Origin: Flagellimonas amoyensis | Lineage (GTDB): Bacteria; Bacteroidota; Bacteroidia; Flavobacteriales; Flavobacteriaceae | Assembly (NCBI RefSeq): GCF_003058265.1 | Contig: NZ_QBUK01000005.1 | Coordinates: 186,001-250,000 of the forward strand | Reading direction: 5' to 3' | Length of the DNA: 64,000 nt | In this document: in pieces, positions 18,101 through 25,421 of the stretch | How the letters are laid out: every line of letters starts with the position of its first letter | How positions within the stretch are numbered: position 1 is the first letter of the stretch | Notes under the pieces: model-generated | What the model was told of the DNA's origin: nothing | The model's input: only the letters and a program-made list of their open reading frames with translations | The model's database searches: none | Program-made: the position numbers and the translations under genes

Positions 18101-18553
18101 TTCCAGTTTTATTTTCAGGGTGTTCTTGTCCAGTTCCTTTCGGGTGACCACCTTTTCAAAAAGGGCATCGGGGTAGGTGACGATCACCGCTGGTTTTTTC
18201 CGTGAGTTGATGCGGTTGAGCACTTCCGCACGCAGCAACACATTGGCATTGTCGGTCTCTTCAATCTGGTAAGGCCTACGATAACTTCCAGGATAGAAAA
18301 GCACATCGTTTTCACCGATCAACTGCTCCAGATCGTTCAGGTAATAAGCGGCTTCCTCCTTGTCATTGAGAATCAACAAAAAGGGTCTTTCCACCGGACC
18401 GAATGTTTCAGCGACCACAAAGGAAAGTGATGATCCCACCAATCCTTTCAGATTAATCTTGAGAGGGTCATTTTGGGATTGGGCAATGGCATCCTGCAGT
18501 TTCCCGAGTGTGGGAGACTGTGCAAAGCGTTGGGAAATGGGGGTTTTGGTCAA
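15140..18553 (-). CDS. mfd: transcription-repair coupling factor Mfd
   Basis: This 1137-aa ATP-dependent translocase displaces stalled RNA polymerase and recruits UvrA. Its order is a UvrB-like N-terminal part, a CarD-type RNA-polymerase-interaction domain (GDYVTHIDHGIGKFGGL, about 449-465), RecG-like helicase motifs (Walker A GDVGFGKTE at 597-605, later VDEEQKFG and TLTATPIPRT), and the C-terminal TRCF domain. Residues 311-334, including DETVTERSRSD, are encoded by two copies of a dispersed chromosomal repeat placed in frame in a linker. A -7 box lies at 18570-18577. Confidence 0.98.
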   Translation of the reverse strand: MTKTPISQRFAQSPTLGKLQDAIAQSQNDPLKINLKGLVGSSLSFVVAETFGPVERPFLLILNDKEEAAYYLNDLEQLIGENDVLFYPGSYRRPYQIEETDNANVLLRAEVLNRINSRKKPAVIVTYPDALFEKVVTRKELDKNTLKIKLEDTLSLDFLNEVLFEYQFKRVDFVTEPGEFSVRGGIVDVFSFSHDQPYRIEFFGDEVDSIRTFDVETQLSTDKVKKITIIPNVENKFMQESRESFLKYIAPKTVVFAKNPALIYDRIDSFFAKAEESFAKLGKEIKHAEPKELFLDAASLRQQLEDFLCVEIGASTPLSPQNLDETVTERSRSDMMQFHTKPQPSFNKKFDLLIENLNENREAGYTNYIFCSTEQQAKRFHDIFSEVDHTVHYQTIVLPLFQGFIDDDLKLACYTDHQIFERYHKFSLKNGYAKKQAITLKELNKLEIGDYVTHIDHGIGKFGGLQKIDVEGKKQEAIKLIYGDRDILYVSIHSLHKISKYNGKDGAPPKIYKLGSAAWKTLKQKTKSRVKQIAFNLIQVYAKRRLEKGFQYAPDSYLQYELEASFLYEDTPDQEKSTQDVKMDMESERPMDRLICGDVGFGKTEVAVRAAFKAVDNGKQVAVLVPTTILAFQHSRTFRERLKDMPVTVDYLNRFRSAKEKKDVLERLAAGKIDIIIGTHQLVNKNVQFKDLGLLIVDEEQKFGVSVKEKLRSIKQNVDVLTLTATPIPRTLQFSLMAARDLSVINTPPPNRYPIDSQVIRFNEEIIRDAVSYEIQRGGQVFFIHNRIENIKEVAGMIQRLVPDAKIGIGHGQMEGKKLEQLMLAFMNGEFDVLVSTTIVESGLDVTNANTIFINNANNFGLSDLHQMRGRVGRSNKKAFCFFITPPYEVMTPDARKRIEALEQFTDLGSGFNIAMKDLEIRGAGDLLGGEQSGFINEIGFETYQKILTEAIDELKENEFKELYEEVEGHKEKVYVKDIQLDTDFELLFPDDYINNITERLNLYTQLNEIKDEQGLQKFEADLVDRFGELPNQAQDLLNSVRIKWIATHIGLEKVVMKQGKFMGYFIADQQSNFYQTPVFTQVLQYVQSHSQQARLKEKQTRSGLRLLLVFEKINSVEKALKVLGPLKSVPSQITST
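17554..17573. repeat. dispersed repeat CTTCGACTTCGCTCAG inside mfd (copy 1)
   Basis: CACTTCGACTTCGCTCAGTG has inverted CACT/AGTG ends around the core. On the coding strand it yields the TERSRS peptide. A second copy begins 18 bases further on. Confidence 0.8.
17591..17619. repeat. dispersed repeat with GCTGAGCGGAGTCGAAG core inside mfd (copy 2)
   Basis: The core is bracketed by the inverted arms TTGGGG and CCCCAA, giving a GC-rich stem. It is translated in frame within the same Mfd linker as copy 1. Confidence 0.8.
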
Positions 18554-18569
18554 TCCAAAAACTTTGCGG

Positions 18570-18577
18570 CAAAGATA
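18570..18577 (-). promoter_or_regulatory. -7 box upstream of mfd
   Basis: On the minus strand this reads TATCTTTG, a perfect TAnnTTTG match, 17 bases before the mfd start at 18553. No strong -33 TTTG is visible. Confidence 0.5.
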
Positions 18578-18674
18578 ACCTGAAATGTTTTTATGAAAAA
18601 TGTTTTTTTGGGTTTCTAAATCCGATTATTGTATAGCCTTTTGCATTTGAACTTAAACTTGTTCTTTTTAGATA

Positions 18675-18710
18675 GGGATTCTTCAAACACTCTGTGTCTT
18701 CAGAATGACA
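18675..18710. repeat. degenerate dispersed repeat (GGATTCTTC...CAGAATGACA)
   Basis: The sequence resembles the flavobacterial intergenic repeats that end in AGAATGACA, with imperfect inverted ends ATTCTTC and TTCAGAAT. It lies between mfd and pdeM, close to the pdeM stop. Confidence 0.45.
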
Positions 18711-18731
18711 TCGTAGTATGGCTCAATTAGG

Positions 18732-19364
18732 CTAAACTTTTACGACCATGTCCTCCACAATGGCAAAAACCTCATCGGTTTTGGAAGGTTTTAGGGTATG
18801 GGTTCCCGTGAATTCCCCAAAAGCAGGTAAGACCATCTGGTGCTCTGATTTAAAAAAACAGGGGATCCGCAACTGTTGTCTTCCTAAGCCCTTCAGTTTT
18901 ACTGCGGGGTGAATGTGTCCACAAAAAGTGAAGAACCCCTCGCGCTCTTCTGGGTGATGGGTCAGTAAAAAATGGTCCATGATGAGTTCTGGAAAGATCT
19001 TGACGTCCAATTTTTCGAATTTTTCTGGGGCGATGATATCGTGGTTGCCTGTTACCAAAATGATTTCGGCTGGCGTTTTGGCCACCCAGTTTTCAAAAAG
19101 CTCCCATTCTTTGTTCAATGACGAATGGAAGAGGTCGCCCAAAAAACATATTTGAAAAGGTTGGAAATCGGCCACAATCCTGTCCAACAACACAAAATTT
19201 TGATGGATGGCCTTTCGAGGAACAGCCGCCCCAAATTTTCGGAAATGGTTCACTTTCCCTAAATGCACATCACTGATGAGCAACAGGGATTTCTCTTCCC
19301 AAAAAAGACCACCCAAAGGGTGCAGAGTAAAGTTTTGGTTTTTTATTTGGATGGTTTGGCTCAC
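18732..19364 (-). CDS. pdeM: ligase-associated DNA damage response endonuclease PdeM
   Basis: This 210-aa calcineurin-type metallophosphoesterase has all metal-binding motifs: D32-x-H34 (SDVHLGK), GD at 76-77, GNHD at 106-109, H136-H137, and GHIH at 149-152. PdeM proteins occur in operons with a DNA ligase, an Lhr-type helicase and an exonuclease in a proposed repair pathway. Only the helicase neighbour is present here, 101 bases upstream and separated by a palindromic repeat. The activity assignment is by family. Confidence 0.92.
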   Translation of the reverse strand: MSQTIQIKNQNFTLHPLGGLFWEEKSLLLISDVHLGKVNHFRKFGAAVPRKAIHQNFVLLDRIVADFQPFQICFLGDLFHSSLNKEWELFENWVAKTPAEIILVTGNHDIIAPEKFEKLDVKIFPELIMDHFLLTHHPEEREGFFTFCGHIHPAVKLKGLGRQQLRIPCFFKSEHQMVLPAFGEFTGTHTLKPSKTDEVFAIVEDMVVKV

Positions 19365-19434
19365 AGATGACTTGTTGTTGCAAATTTAAAGTAGTTTGTT
19401 TTCATTATTAACTTTAAATGGATTGTCATTTTGT

Positions 19435-19461
19435 GAGATGCTGAATCAAGTTCAGCATGAC
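19435..19461. repeat. palindromic dispersed repeat, identical to the copy in metG
   Basis: TGCTGAATCAAGTTCAGCA and its flanks match 6854-6880 base for base. This copy is intergenic, between the helicase stop at 19466 and pdeM, and its hairpin could also affect mRNA stability there. Confidence 0.85.
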
Positions 19462-19465
19462 ATTG

Positions 19466-21913
19466 TCATCGGGTCAGCTTTGCGGTCATGCGTTTGATGC
19501 GATCCGCCAATTTTTCGTTGGACAACTTTTCCCGTAACCGATCGGTGATAATGGGAAAGGAAAAAGGAGTGGGGTTTTTGCATTGTTTCCACACGATCTC
19601 TTGTTGGGCAATGCGTTCCAATGCCAATCGTAATCGGCCTTCCTCCAATTGATGTTCAAAGGTTTCGGTATAGGCTTGTTGGTATAATAGGTTGTCATCC
19701 TCAAAATCTTTGAACACATCGAACAACAGTTCGGAACTGCTTTGCAGGTGTTTCATTTTTACCCCTTTTTCCGGATACCCCGTGAATACCATTCCACTGA
19801 TGACGGCAATATCCCGAAATTTTCGTCTTGCCATTTCGTTGGAATTCAGACTTTTTTGAAGGTCGGACAGCATGTATTCCGGAGTGAAGAGGTCATTGTC
19901 CAAAATGGCTTGAATATCGATTTTTTTGTCCGACAGCAATTCAAACCCACAATCATTAAAGGCAAGGGAACAGGTGATGGGGGTCAATAAACTGATGCGA
20001 TAGGCCAGTAGGCTGCTCATTCCCTCGTGAATGGCACGCCCCTCGAACGGATAAAAAATATGATGATAACCGTCCGAAGTTTTAAAGGTCTCTATCAAAA
20101 ATTGATGAGGTTGGGGCACCATACTTTCCTCCCTTTGCTTGGTGAACATGGGGGCAAGGGATTGGATTTCTGGCGATTGTTCGTTTTGGGGCAATTCGGC
20201 AGTGTACAATTCCTCGCGAAGCAGTTCCGACATTTTAGCTGAGAAACTTAACCTACCGCCCATCCAACTGGGCACTTTATTGGTACGTTTGGTGGAGTTG
20301 ACCACATGGGCCGACATACCCTTGATCCGAATGAATTCCAGATTTCGCCCAGCAAACGTGAAGACATCCCCAGGACTCAACTTGGAAATGAAATATTCCT
20401 CAATGCTTCCGATATATCCTCCCTTTTGGTAGCGCACATGGATGGTGGCATCGCCCACAATGGTCCCAATCTGGAACCGGTGCCGCATAGCAACCGCCCT
20501 GCTGTTCACGATGAATTTACCATCATCCTCAACCTCCACTTTTTTGTATTCGTCATAACTCTTCAAACTTTGACTGCCCATCACCAAGAAATTGAGCAGC
20601 CATTGCCATTGTGCTTCGGAAAGGGCCTGATAGCAAAAGGTCTGCTTCACTTCCTCATAAATTTCATCAGGATAAAACCCATCGGAAACCGCCAAAGTGG
20701 TCAAATATTGCAGCAGCACATCAAAACTGTTCAAGTACGGAATCCGATCTTCCACAGCATGGTGGCGAACGGCTTTTTGCATGGCCGAAGCTTCGATAAG
20801 TTCCATGGCATGGGTGGGCAAAAAATAGATGACGCTCTCCTTTCCGGGTCGGTGACCGCTTCGCCCTGCACGCTGTAGAAATCGCGCCACCCCTTTGGGG
20901 CCGCCGATCTGAATCACGGTTTCCACGGGGGCGAAATCCACACCAAGGTCCAAACTGGAGGTGCAGACCACTGCCCTCAAGCTTTCATTTCGGATGGCCT
21001 GTTCCACCCAAAGTCGAGTTTCTTTATTGATGCTGCCGTGGTGCATGGCCAGTTCCCCGGCATATTCGGGGTGTTGTTCCAAGATTTTTTGAAACCAGAT
21101 TTCGCACTGGCTCCGGGTGTTGGTAAAAAGTAGGGTGGTCTTGCTATTATTGATGATGGGGATAACGTCTTCCAAAAGATGCAACCCCAAATGACCTCGC
21201 CATGGAAACGTTTCCATTTCCTCGGGGATGATGCTCTTGACGGTGATTTTCTTGTTGATTTCTGCCTTGATCAACACCGAGTTTTCCAGTTCTTTGGAAG
21301 TTGGACCTAACAGCACTTCCCGCGCCTGCTCCAGATTGCCAATGGTGGCCGAAATGCCCCAAATACGAAGGTTTTTGCACACGGTTTTCAATCGGGAGAG
21401 GCCCAACTCCATCTGAACACCCCGTTTGGTGCCCAAAAGTTCGTGCCACTCGTCCACTACTATAGCGGTGCAATCCTTAAAAAGTTTTGCATAGCCTTTG
21501 GAGGATAACAACAAATGCAGGCTTTCCGGAGTAGTGATCAAAAGATCCGGCATGGCCGTCCGCTGTTTGGATCGCTCCTTGGTGGAGGTGTCCCCGGTCC
21601 GAATACCTACCGTCATTTGGGTGCCCAAATCTTGGGTTATACGCTCTGCAGATTGTTTGATTTCCTGGGAAAGGGCACGGAGGGGAGTGATCCAAACCGC
21701 TTTCAATCCCTTTTTGTGTTTGGTTTGGTAATCCGGATGGTTGTGGATGTAGTTCAGCACAATGGGAAACCACAGCGCATAGGTCTTGCCACTGCCGGTG
21801 GGGGCATTCAATAGGCCGTGCTTACCTTCCAAAAAAGCGGTCCAGGTCTGCTTTTGGAACGGAAAAGGCTTCCAACTTTGTTGCTGGAACCAACTTTCGG
21901 CAATATGGAACAA
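19466..21913 (-). CDS. ligase-associated DNA damage response DEXH-box helicase (Lhr family)
   Basis: This 815-aa superfamily 2 helicase shows Walker A APTGSGKT at 37-44, the box DEWH at 154-157, SATIGNLEQ, TNTRSQCEIW, and the motif VI region QRAGRSGHRPG. The DEWH box and the long C-terminal domain place it with Lhr-core helicases of the ligase-associated repair system. It would act on DNA in the cytoplasm with PdeM, encoded downstream. The usual ATP-dependent ligase and exonuclease partners are not in this window. Confidence 0.93.
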   Translation of the reverse strand: MFHIAESWFQQQSWKPFPFQKQTWTAFLEGKHGLLNAPTGSGKTYALWFPIVLNYIHNHPDYQTKHKKGLKAVWITPLRALSQEIKQSAERITQDLGTQMTVGIRTGDTSTKERSKQRTAMPDLLITTPESLHLLLSSKGYAKLFKDCTAIVVDEWHELLGTKRGVQMELGLSRLKTVCKNLRIWGISATIGNLEQAREVLLGPTSKELENSVLIKAEINKKITVKSIIPEEMETFPWRGHLGLHLLEDVIPIINNSKTTLLFTNTRSQCEIWFQKILEQHPEYAGELAMHHGSINKETRLWVEQAIRNESLRAVVCTSSLDLGVDFAPVETVIQIGGPKGVARFLQRAGRSGHRPGKESVIYFLPTHAMELIEASAMQKAVRHHAVEDRIPYLNSFDVLLQYLTTLAVSDGFYPDEIYEEVKQTFCYQALSEAQWQWLLNFLVMGSQSLKSYDEYKKVEVEDDGKFIVNSRAVAMRHRFQIGTIVGDATIHVRYQKGGYIGSIEEYFISKLSPGDVFTFAGRNLEFIRIKGMSAHVVNSTKRTNKVPSWMGGRLSFSAKMSELLREELYTAELPQNEQSPEIQSLAPMFTKQREESMVPQPHQFLIETFKTSDGYHHIFYPFEGRAIHEGMSSLLAYRISLLTPITCSLAFNDCGFELLSDKKIDIQAILDNDLFTPEYMLSDLQKSLNSNEMARRKFRDIAVISGMVFTGYPEKGVKMKHLQSSSELLFDVFKDFEDDNLLYQQAYTETFEHQLEEGRLRLALERIAQQEIVWKQCKNPTPFSFPIITDRLREKLSNEKLADRIKRMTAKLTR

Positions 21914-22012
21914 TTCAGGATTTTTCAGGGATTGGATGTTGACCGTTGTACGTGGATTGAAAATTACGAATTTCTTTTATGGGGATTTATCCTCCTTTTT
22001 TACGATAAGATT

Positions 22013-22020
22013 TATATTTG
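22013..22020 (+). promoter_or_regulatory. -7 box upstream of the terB-like gene
   Basis: TATATTTG is a perfect TAnnTTTG match, 18 bases before the start at 22039 and in the gap divergent from the helicase gene. Confidence 0.55.
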
Positions 22021-22038
22021 TGCCACAAAATTTGAGAT

Positions 22039-22467
22039 ATGCCCATTTTAGACCTTTACGAGCACGGAGACCATAGAAAAAACTTGGCCCATTTTGCCAC
22101 TCTGGCCAGTTTGGCTGCCATTGATGGAGAAATCAACTCCGAAGAGCGGGCAATTTTGGAAAAGTTTGCGTTCAAACTCGACATTACTGAGGATGAGATT
22201 AAAGAGGTGATGAAAAAAGAGAACAAATACCCTATTGAGACACCTCATAGTGGAGAGAAAAGGTATCAGCGACTGTTCGATTTTTTCCAGATCATCTTTT
22301 CAGACCATGATATAGACGATCAGGAGCGCAGAATGGTTGAAAAATATGCCATTGGACTTGGATTCTCACCCAAAAAGGCTTCTCATATCATTGATAAATC
22401 CATAGCCATCTTCAAGGGCAAGATTGCCTTTGAGGATTACCACGAGATTGTTAAAAGACAAGACTAG
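22039..22467 (+). CDS. TerB family protein
   Basis: This 142-aa all-helical protein matches the TerB fold: an acidic first helix pair ([20 protein letters not shown]) and a second copy of the pattern ([22 protein letters not shown]), both with Asp/Glu residues that bind a divalent metal in TerB. Single TerB proteins are common outside tellurite-resistance operons, and no other ter genes are nearby, so tellurite resistance should not be assumed. Its stop codon overlaps the fbp stop codon on the other strand (shared CTAG at 22464-22467). Confidence 0.85.
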   Translation: MPILDLYEHGDHRKNLAHFATLASLAAIDGEINSEERAILEKFAFKLDITEDEIKEVMKKENKYPIETPHSGEKRYQRLFDFFQIIFSDHDIDDQERRMVEKYAIGLGFSPKKASHIIDKSIAIFKGKIAFEDYHEIVKRQD

Positions 22468-23471
22468 GCCTTTGAGATAAACTCCTCGGCCTTTTCCACC
22501 ATTTTTCTGCTCCCACAGAAAAAGGGCACCCGTTCGTGGAGTTCTGTGGGCTGTATGTCCAGAATGCGCCTAAACCCATCACTGGCCTTGCCATTGGCTT
22601 GCTCCGCCAAAAAGGCCATGGGATTGCACTCGTAGAGCAAACGCAACTTCCCGTTCTGCACTTTGCTGCTCTTGGGATACATGTAGATGCCCCCCTTGAT
22701 CATGTTCCGGTGAAAATCCGACACCAAGGACCCGATATATCGGGACGTATAGGGGCGATCGCCTTCCTCCATTTGGCAATATTTGATATAGTCTTTCACC
22801 CCTTGTGGAAAATGGATATAGTTCCCTTCGTTCACGGAATAGATCTTGCCTGTTTCCGGAAACTGCATGTTGGGATGGGATAGGTAAAAAGTGCCTAGGG
22901 CAGGGTTCAGCGTAAAGCCGTTCACCCCGTGCCCAGTGGTATAGACCAGCATGGTAGAGGTTCCATAAATGATATAGCCCGCAGCGATCTGGTTTTTTCC
23001 GGGCTGCAAAAAGTCCTCAAGGGTCACCGGGGTACCTACCGGGGTAACCCTTCGGTAAATGGAAAAAATGGTGCCTACGGAAACGTTCACGTCAATGTTC
23101 GAGGAGCCATCCAAAGGATCGATGAGCACCACATATTTGTTTTGGTGCTGTTTGTCAAAACTGTTGATGCTGATAAAATCATCCTCTTCCTCCGAGGCGA
23201 TCCCGCACACAATTTCACGGTTTTTCAGTGTCTGTATGAACTTTTCATTGGCCAGCACATCCAATTTTTGTTGGTCTTCACCTTGAATGTTGGTGTCCCC
23301 GGCCGTTCCGATGATATCCACAAGACCGGCCTTGTTCACTTCATGGTTCACCACTTTGGCGGCCAAACGGATGCCGTTCAACAAGCGGGAAAGTTCCCCT
23401 GAAGTATACTGAAATGAATTTTGATTGGCGATAATGAACTCGCCCAAGGTGCGGTGTTGTTTTTCAAACAT
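22464..23471 (-). CDS. fbp: class 1 fructose-1,6-bisphosphatase
   Basis: This 335-aa enzyme hydrolyses fructose-1,6-bisphosphate to fructose-6-phosphate in gluconeogenesis. The metal and catalytic loop IDPLDGSS (residues 117-124) and the upstream acidic EEEDD segment are intact, and length is normal for the family. A longer frame begins at 23507, but the start at 23471 ([12 protein letters not shown]) agrees with the family N-terminus. On the minus strand GATATTTG lies upstream, one mismatch from a -7 box. The gene converges on terB with overlapping stops. Confidence 0.96.
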   Translation of the reverse strand: MFEKQHRTLGEFIIANQNSFQYTSGELSRLLNGIRLAAKVVNHEVNKAGLVDIIGTAGDTNIQGEDQQKLDVLANEKFIQTLKNREIVCGIASEEEDDFISINSFDKQHQNKYVVLIDPLDGSSNIDVNVSVGTIFSIYRRVTPVGTPVTLEDFLQPGKNQIAAGYIIYGTSTMLVYTTGHGVNGFTLNPALGTFYLSHPNMQFPETGKIYSVNEGNYIHFPQGVKDYIKYCQMEEGDRPYTSRYIGSLVSDFHRNMIKGGIYMYPKSSKVQNGKLRLLYECNPMAFLAEQANGKASDGFRRILDIQPTELHERVPFFCGSRKMVEKAEEFISKA

Positions 23472-23554
23472 GGAAGGTTGTTTTATTTGTGGACAAATAT
23501 CGTGCATTTTGTGAAACTACAACGATTTCGCCAATGTCAATTTTTGTAATTTTA

Positions 23555-23562
23555 TAACTTTG
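23555..23562 (+). promoter_or_regulatory. -7 box upstream of the SSAT-like GNAT gene
   Basis: TAACTTTG matches TAnnTTTG, 19 bases before the start at 23582. No clear -33 TTTG is seen at the right distance. Confidence 0.45.
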
Positions 23563-23581
23563 AGTTTTATTTGTAACAATT

Positions 23582-24064
23582 ATGGAATACACGATCAGAG
23601 ATGCCAAGCCCGATGACATGGCGCAAGTATTTGCCCTTGTCCAGGAACTGGCCCATTTTGAAAAGGAACCCGATGCCGTTGAAATCACCAAGGAGGATTT
23701 GGTGAAGGATGGTTTTGGGGAAACCAAGTTGTTCCATTGCTTTGTGGCCGAGACAAATGAAGGTATTGCCGGCATCGCCTTGGTGTATCCCAGATATTCC
23801 ACATGGAAGGGTCCTGCCATCCATTTGGAGGATTTGATCGTTTCCAAAAAGATGAGGGGGAGCGGTCTGGGAACTGCCTTGCTGGATGAGGTGGTGCGGT
23901 ATGGGCATGGTCTTGGCGTGAAGCGCATATGCTGGGAGGTTTTGGATTGGAACGAACCGGCCATCGAATTTTATGAGAAAAAAGGGGCCAATGTACTGCG
24001 GGATTGGGATGTGGTACAGTTGGACGAGAACGGAATCAAAAAATATATGGAAAGCCTGAACTGA
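23582..24064 (+). CDS. GNAT N-acetyltransferase, SSAT/thialysine type
   Basis: This 160-aa protein contains the acetyl-CoA loop in MRGSGLGTALLD and the family segments ELAHFEKEPDAVEI, HLEDLIV and WEVLDWNEPAIEFYEKKGA. These match the spermidine/spermine- or thialysine-acetyltransferase subgroup of GNAT enzymes. The acceptor is likely a small amine, but which one cannot be told from sequence. It is followed 26 bases later by the aspartate kinase gene and may be cotranscribed with it. Confidence 0.9.
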   Translation: MEYTIRDAKPDDMAQVFALVQELAHFEKEPDAVEITKEDLVKDGFGETKLFHCFVAETNEGIAGIALVYPRYSTWKGPAIHLEDLIVSKKMRGSGLGTALLDEVVRYGHGLGVKRICWEVLDWNEPAIEFYEKKGANVLRDWDVVQLDENGIKKYMESLN

Positions 24065-24090
24065 TCTTTCCTGACTAAAAAATACCATAA

Positions 24091-25341
24091 ATGAGAGTTT
24101 TTAAATTCGGGGGTGCCTCTGTGAAGGATGCTGAAGGGGTGCAGAATGTAGTGAATGTGTTGAAAGAGGTGGGTTACCAGGATACCTTGGTCGTGATCTC
24201 TGCGATGGGGAAGACCACCAACGCCATGGAAAAAGTGGTAGAGGCCTATTTTAATGATAAGAGCGCACTTCCCGCGGCCATTCAGGAAGTGATCGAGTAT
24301 CATAACGGGATATTGTCCGACCTGTTCAAAAACCCCAAGCACCCCATCCACGAAAAAGTAAAACTGCTGTTTGAAGAAGTCAAGGGTTTTCTGGCTTGGA
24401 ACAAATCACCAAAATACGCTTTCGTATATGATCAAGTGGTAGGGTATGGGGAACTCTTCTCCACGACCATCATGAGTGCCTACTTGAACGAGGTGGGCCT
24501 TTCCAATACCTGGTTGGATGTGCGGACCATGATCAAGACGGACAACAATTACCGGGATGCCCAGATCAATTGGGAACGGACCCAAACCGAGGTGTCGGCT
24601 AGGGTGGATATGTCCAAATTGAACATCACCCAGGGCTTTTTGGGGAGTGACGACAACAACTTTACCACAACTCTGGGGAGGGAGGGATCGGACTATACCG
24701 CCGCTATCTTGGCCTATTGCCTGAATGCGGAATCCGTGACCATCTGGAAGGATGTGCCAGGGGTCCTGAACGCCGATCCAAGGAACTTTCAGGAGACAAC
24801 CCTTTTGGACCTGATTTCTTACAGGGAGGCCATAGAGTTGGCCTTTTACGGTGCCTCTGTGATCCACCCCAAAACATTACAGCCCTTACAACGAAAGGAA
24901 ATCCCACTTCATGTGAAATCCTTCATCAACCCTAAGGACAAAGGGACCACAGTGGGCAAAGGAGTCGGGATCGTTCCAAAAGTTCCCTGTTTCATTGTGA
25001 AAAAGAACCAAGTCCTACTCAAACTTTCCACCTTGGATTTTTCATTTATCGTGGAGGACAATATCAGCGAAATCTTCAAACTGTTCCATGACCATAGGTT
25101 GAAAGTGGACATGATCCAGAATTCGGCCATCAGCTTTTCAGTTTGTCTGGACAATAAGTTCAATGGCCTTAACCCAATGTTGGAAGAATTGAAGCGAAAG
25201 TTCAAGGTGGTCTGCCACGAAGACGTATCGCTCTATACCATTCGCCATTTTGATGACGATGCGGTCAAATCCCTACAGAACGGCAAATCCGTATTGGTGG
25301 AGCAACGTGGCAAGGAAACGGTGCAACTTGTTGTGAAATAA
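24091..25341 (+). CDS. lysC: aspartate kinase (monofunctional)
   Basis: This 416-aa enzyme phosphorylates aspartate, the first step toward lysine, methionine and threonine. The kinase domain starts with KFGGASVKD (residues 5-13) and contains GREGSDYTAAI and the WKDVPGV segment. The C-terminal ~120 residues form a regulatory ACT-type region (LLKLSTLDFSFIVEDNISEIFKLF, then SAISFSVCLDN). There is no homoserine dehydrogenase fusion. The symbol lysC is by family; feedback specificity is unknown. Confidence 0.93.
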   Translation: MRVFKFGGASVKDAEGVQNVVNVLKEVGYQDTLVVISAMGKTTNAMEKVVEAYFNDKSALPAAIQEVIEYHNGILSDLFKNPKHPIHEKVKLLFEEVKGFLAWNKSPKYAFVYDQVVGYGELFSTTIMSAYLNEVGLSNTWLDVRTMIKTDNNYRDAQINWERTQTEVSARVDMSKLNITQGFLGSDDNNFTTTLGREGSDYTAAILAYCLNAESVTIWKDVPGVLNADPRNFQETTLLDLISYREAIELAFYGASVIHPKTLQPLQRKEIPLHVKSFINPKDKGTTVGKGVGIVPKVPCFIVKKNQVLLKLSTLDFSFIVEDNISEIFKLFHDHRLKVDMIQNSAISFSVCLDNKFNGLNPMLEELKRKFKVVCHEDVSLYTIRHFDDDAVKSLQNGKSVLVEQRGKETVQLVVK

Positions 25342-25421
25342 GGACTTCCGATCAGATGTAGGACCTGAAAACACAATGGCCGTAATTTTTTATCTTTACC
25401 CCTACCTAAATACACACATGC

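Noticed and set aside
22039..22467. Tellurite resistance from the TerB gene
   Set aside because: Only a lone TerB domain is present and no other ter gene is nearby, so the resistance label would be misleading.
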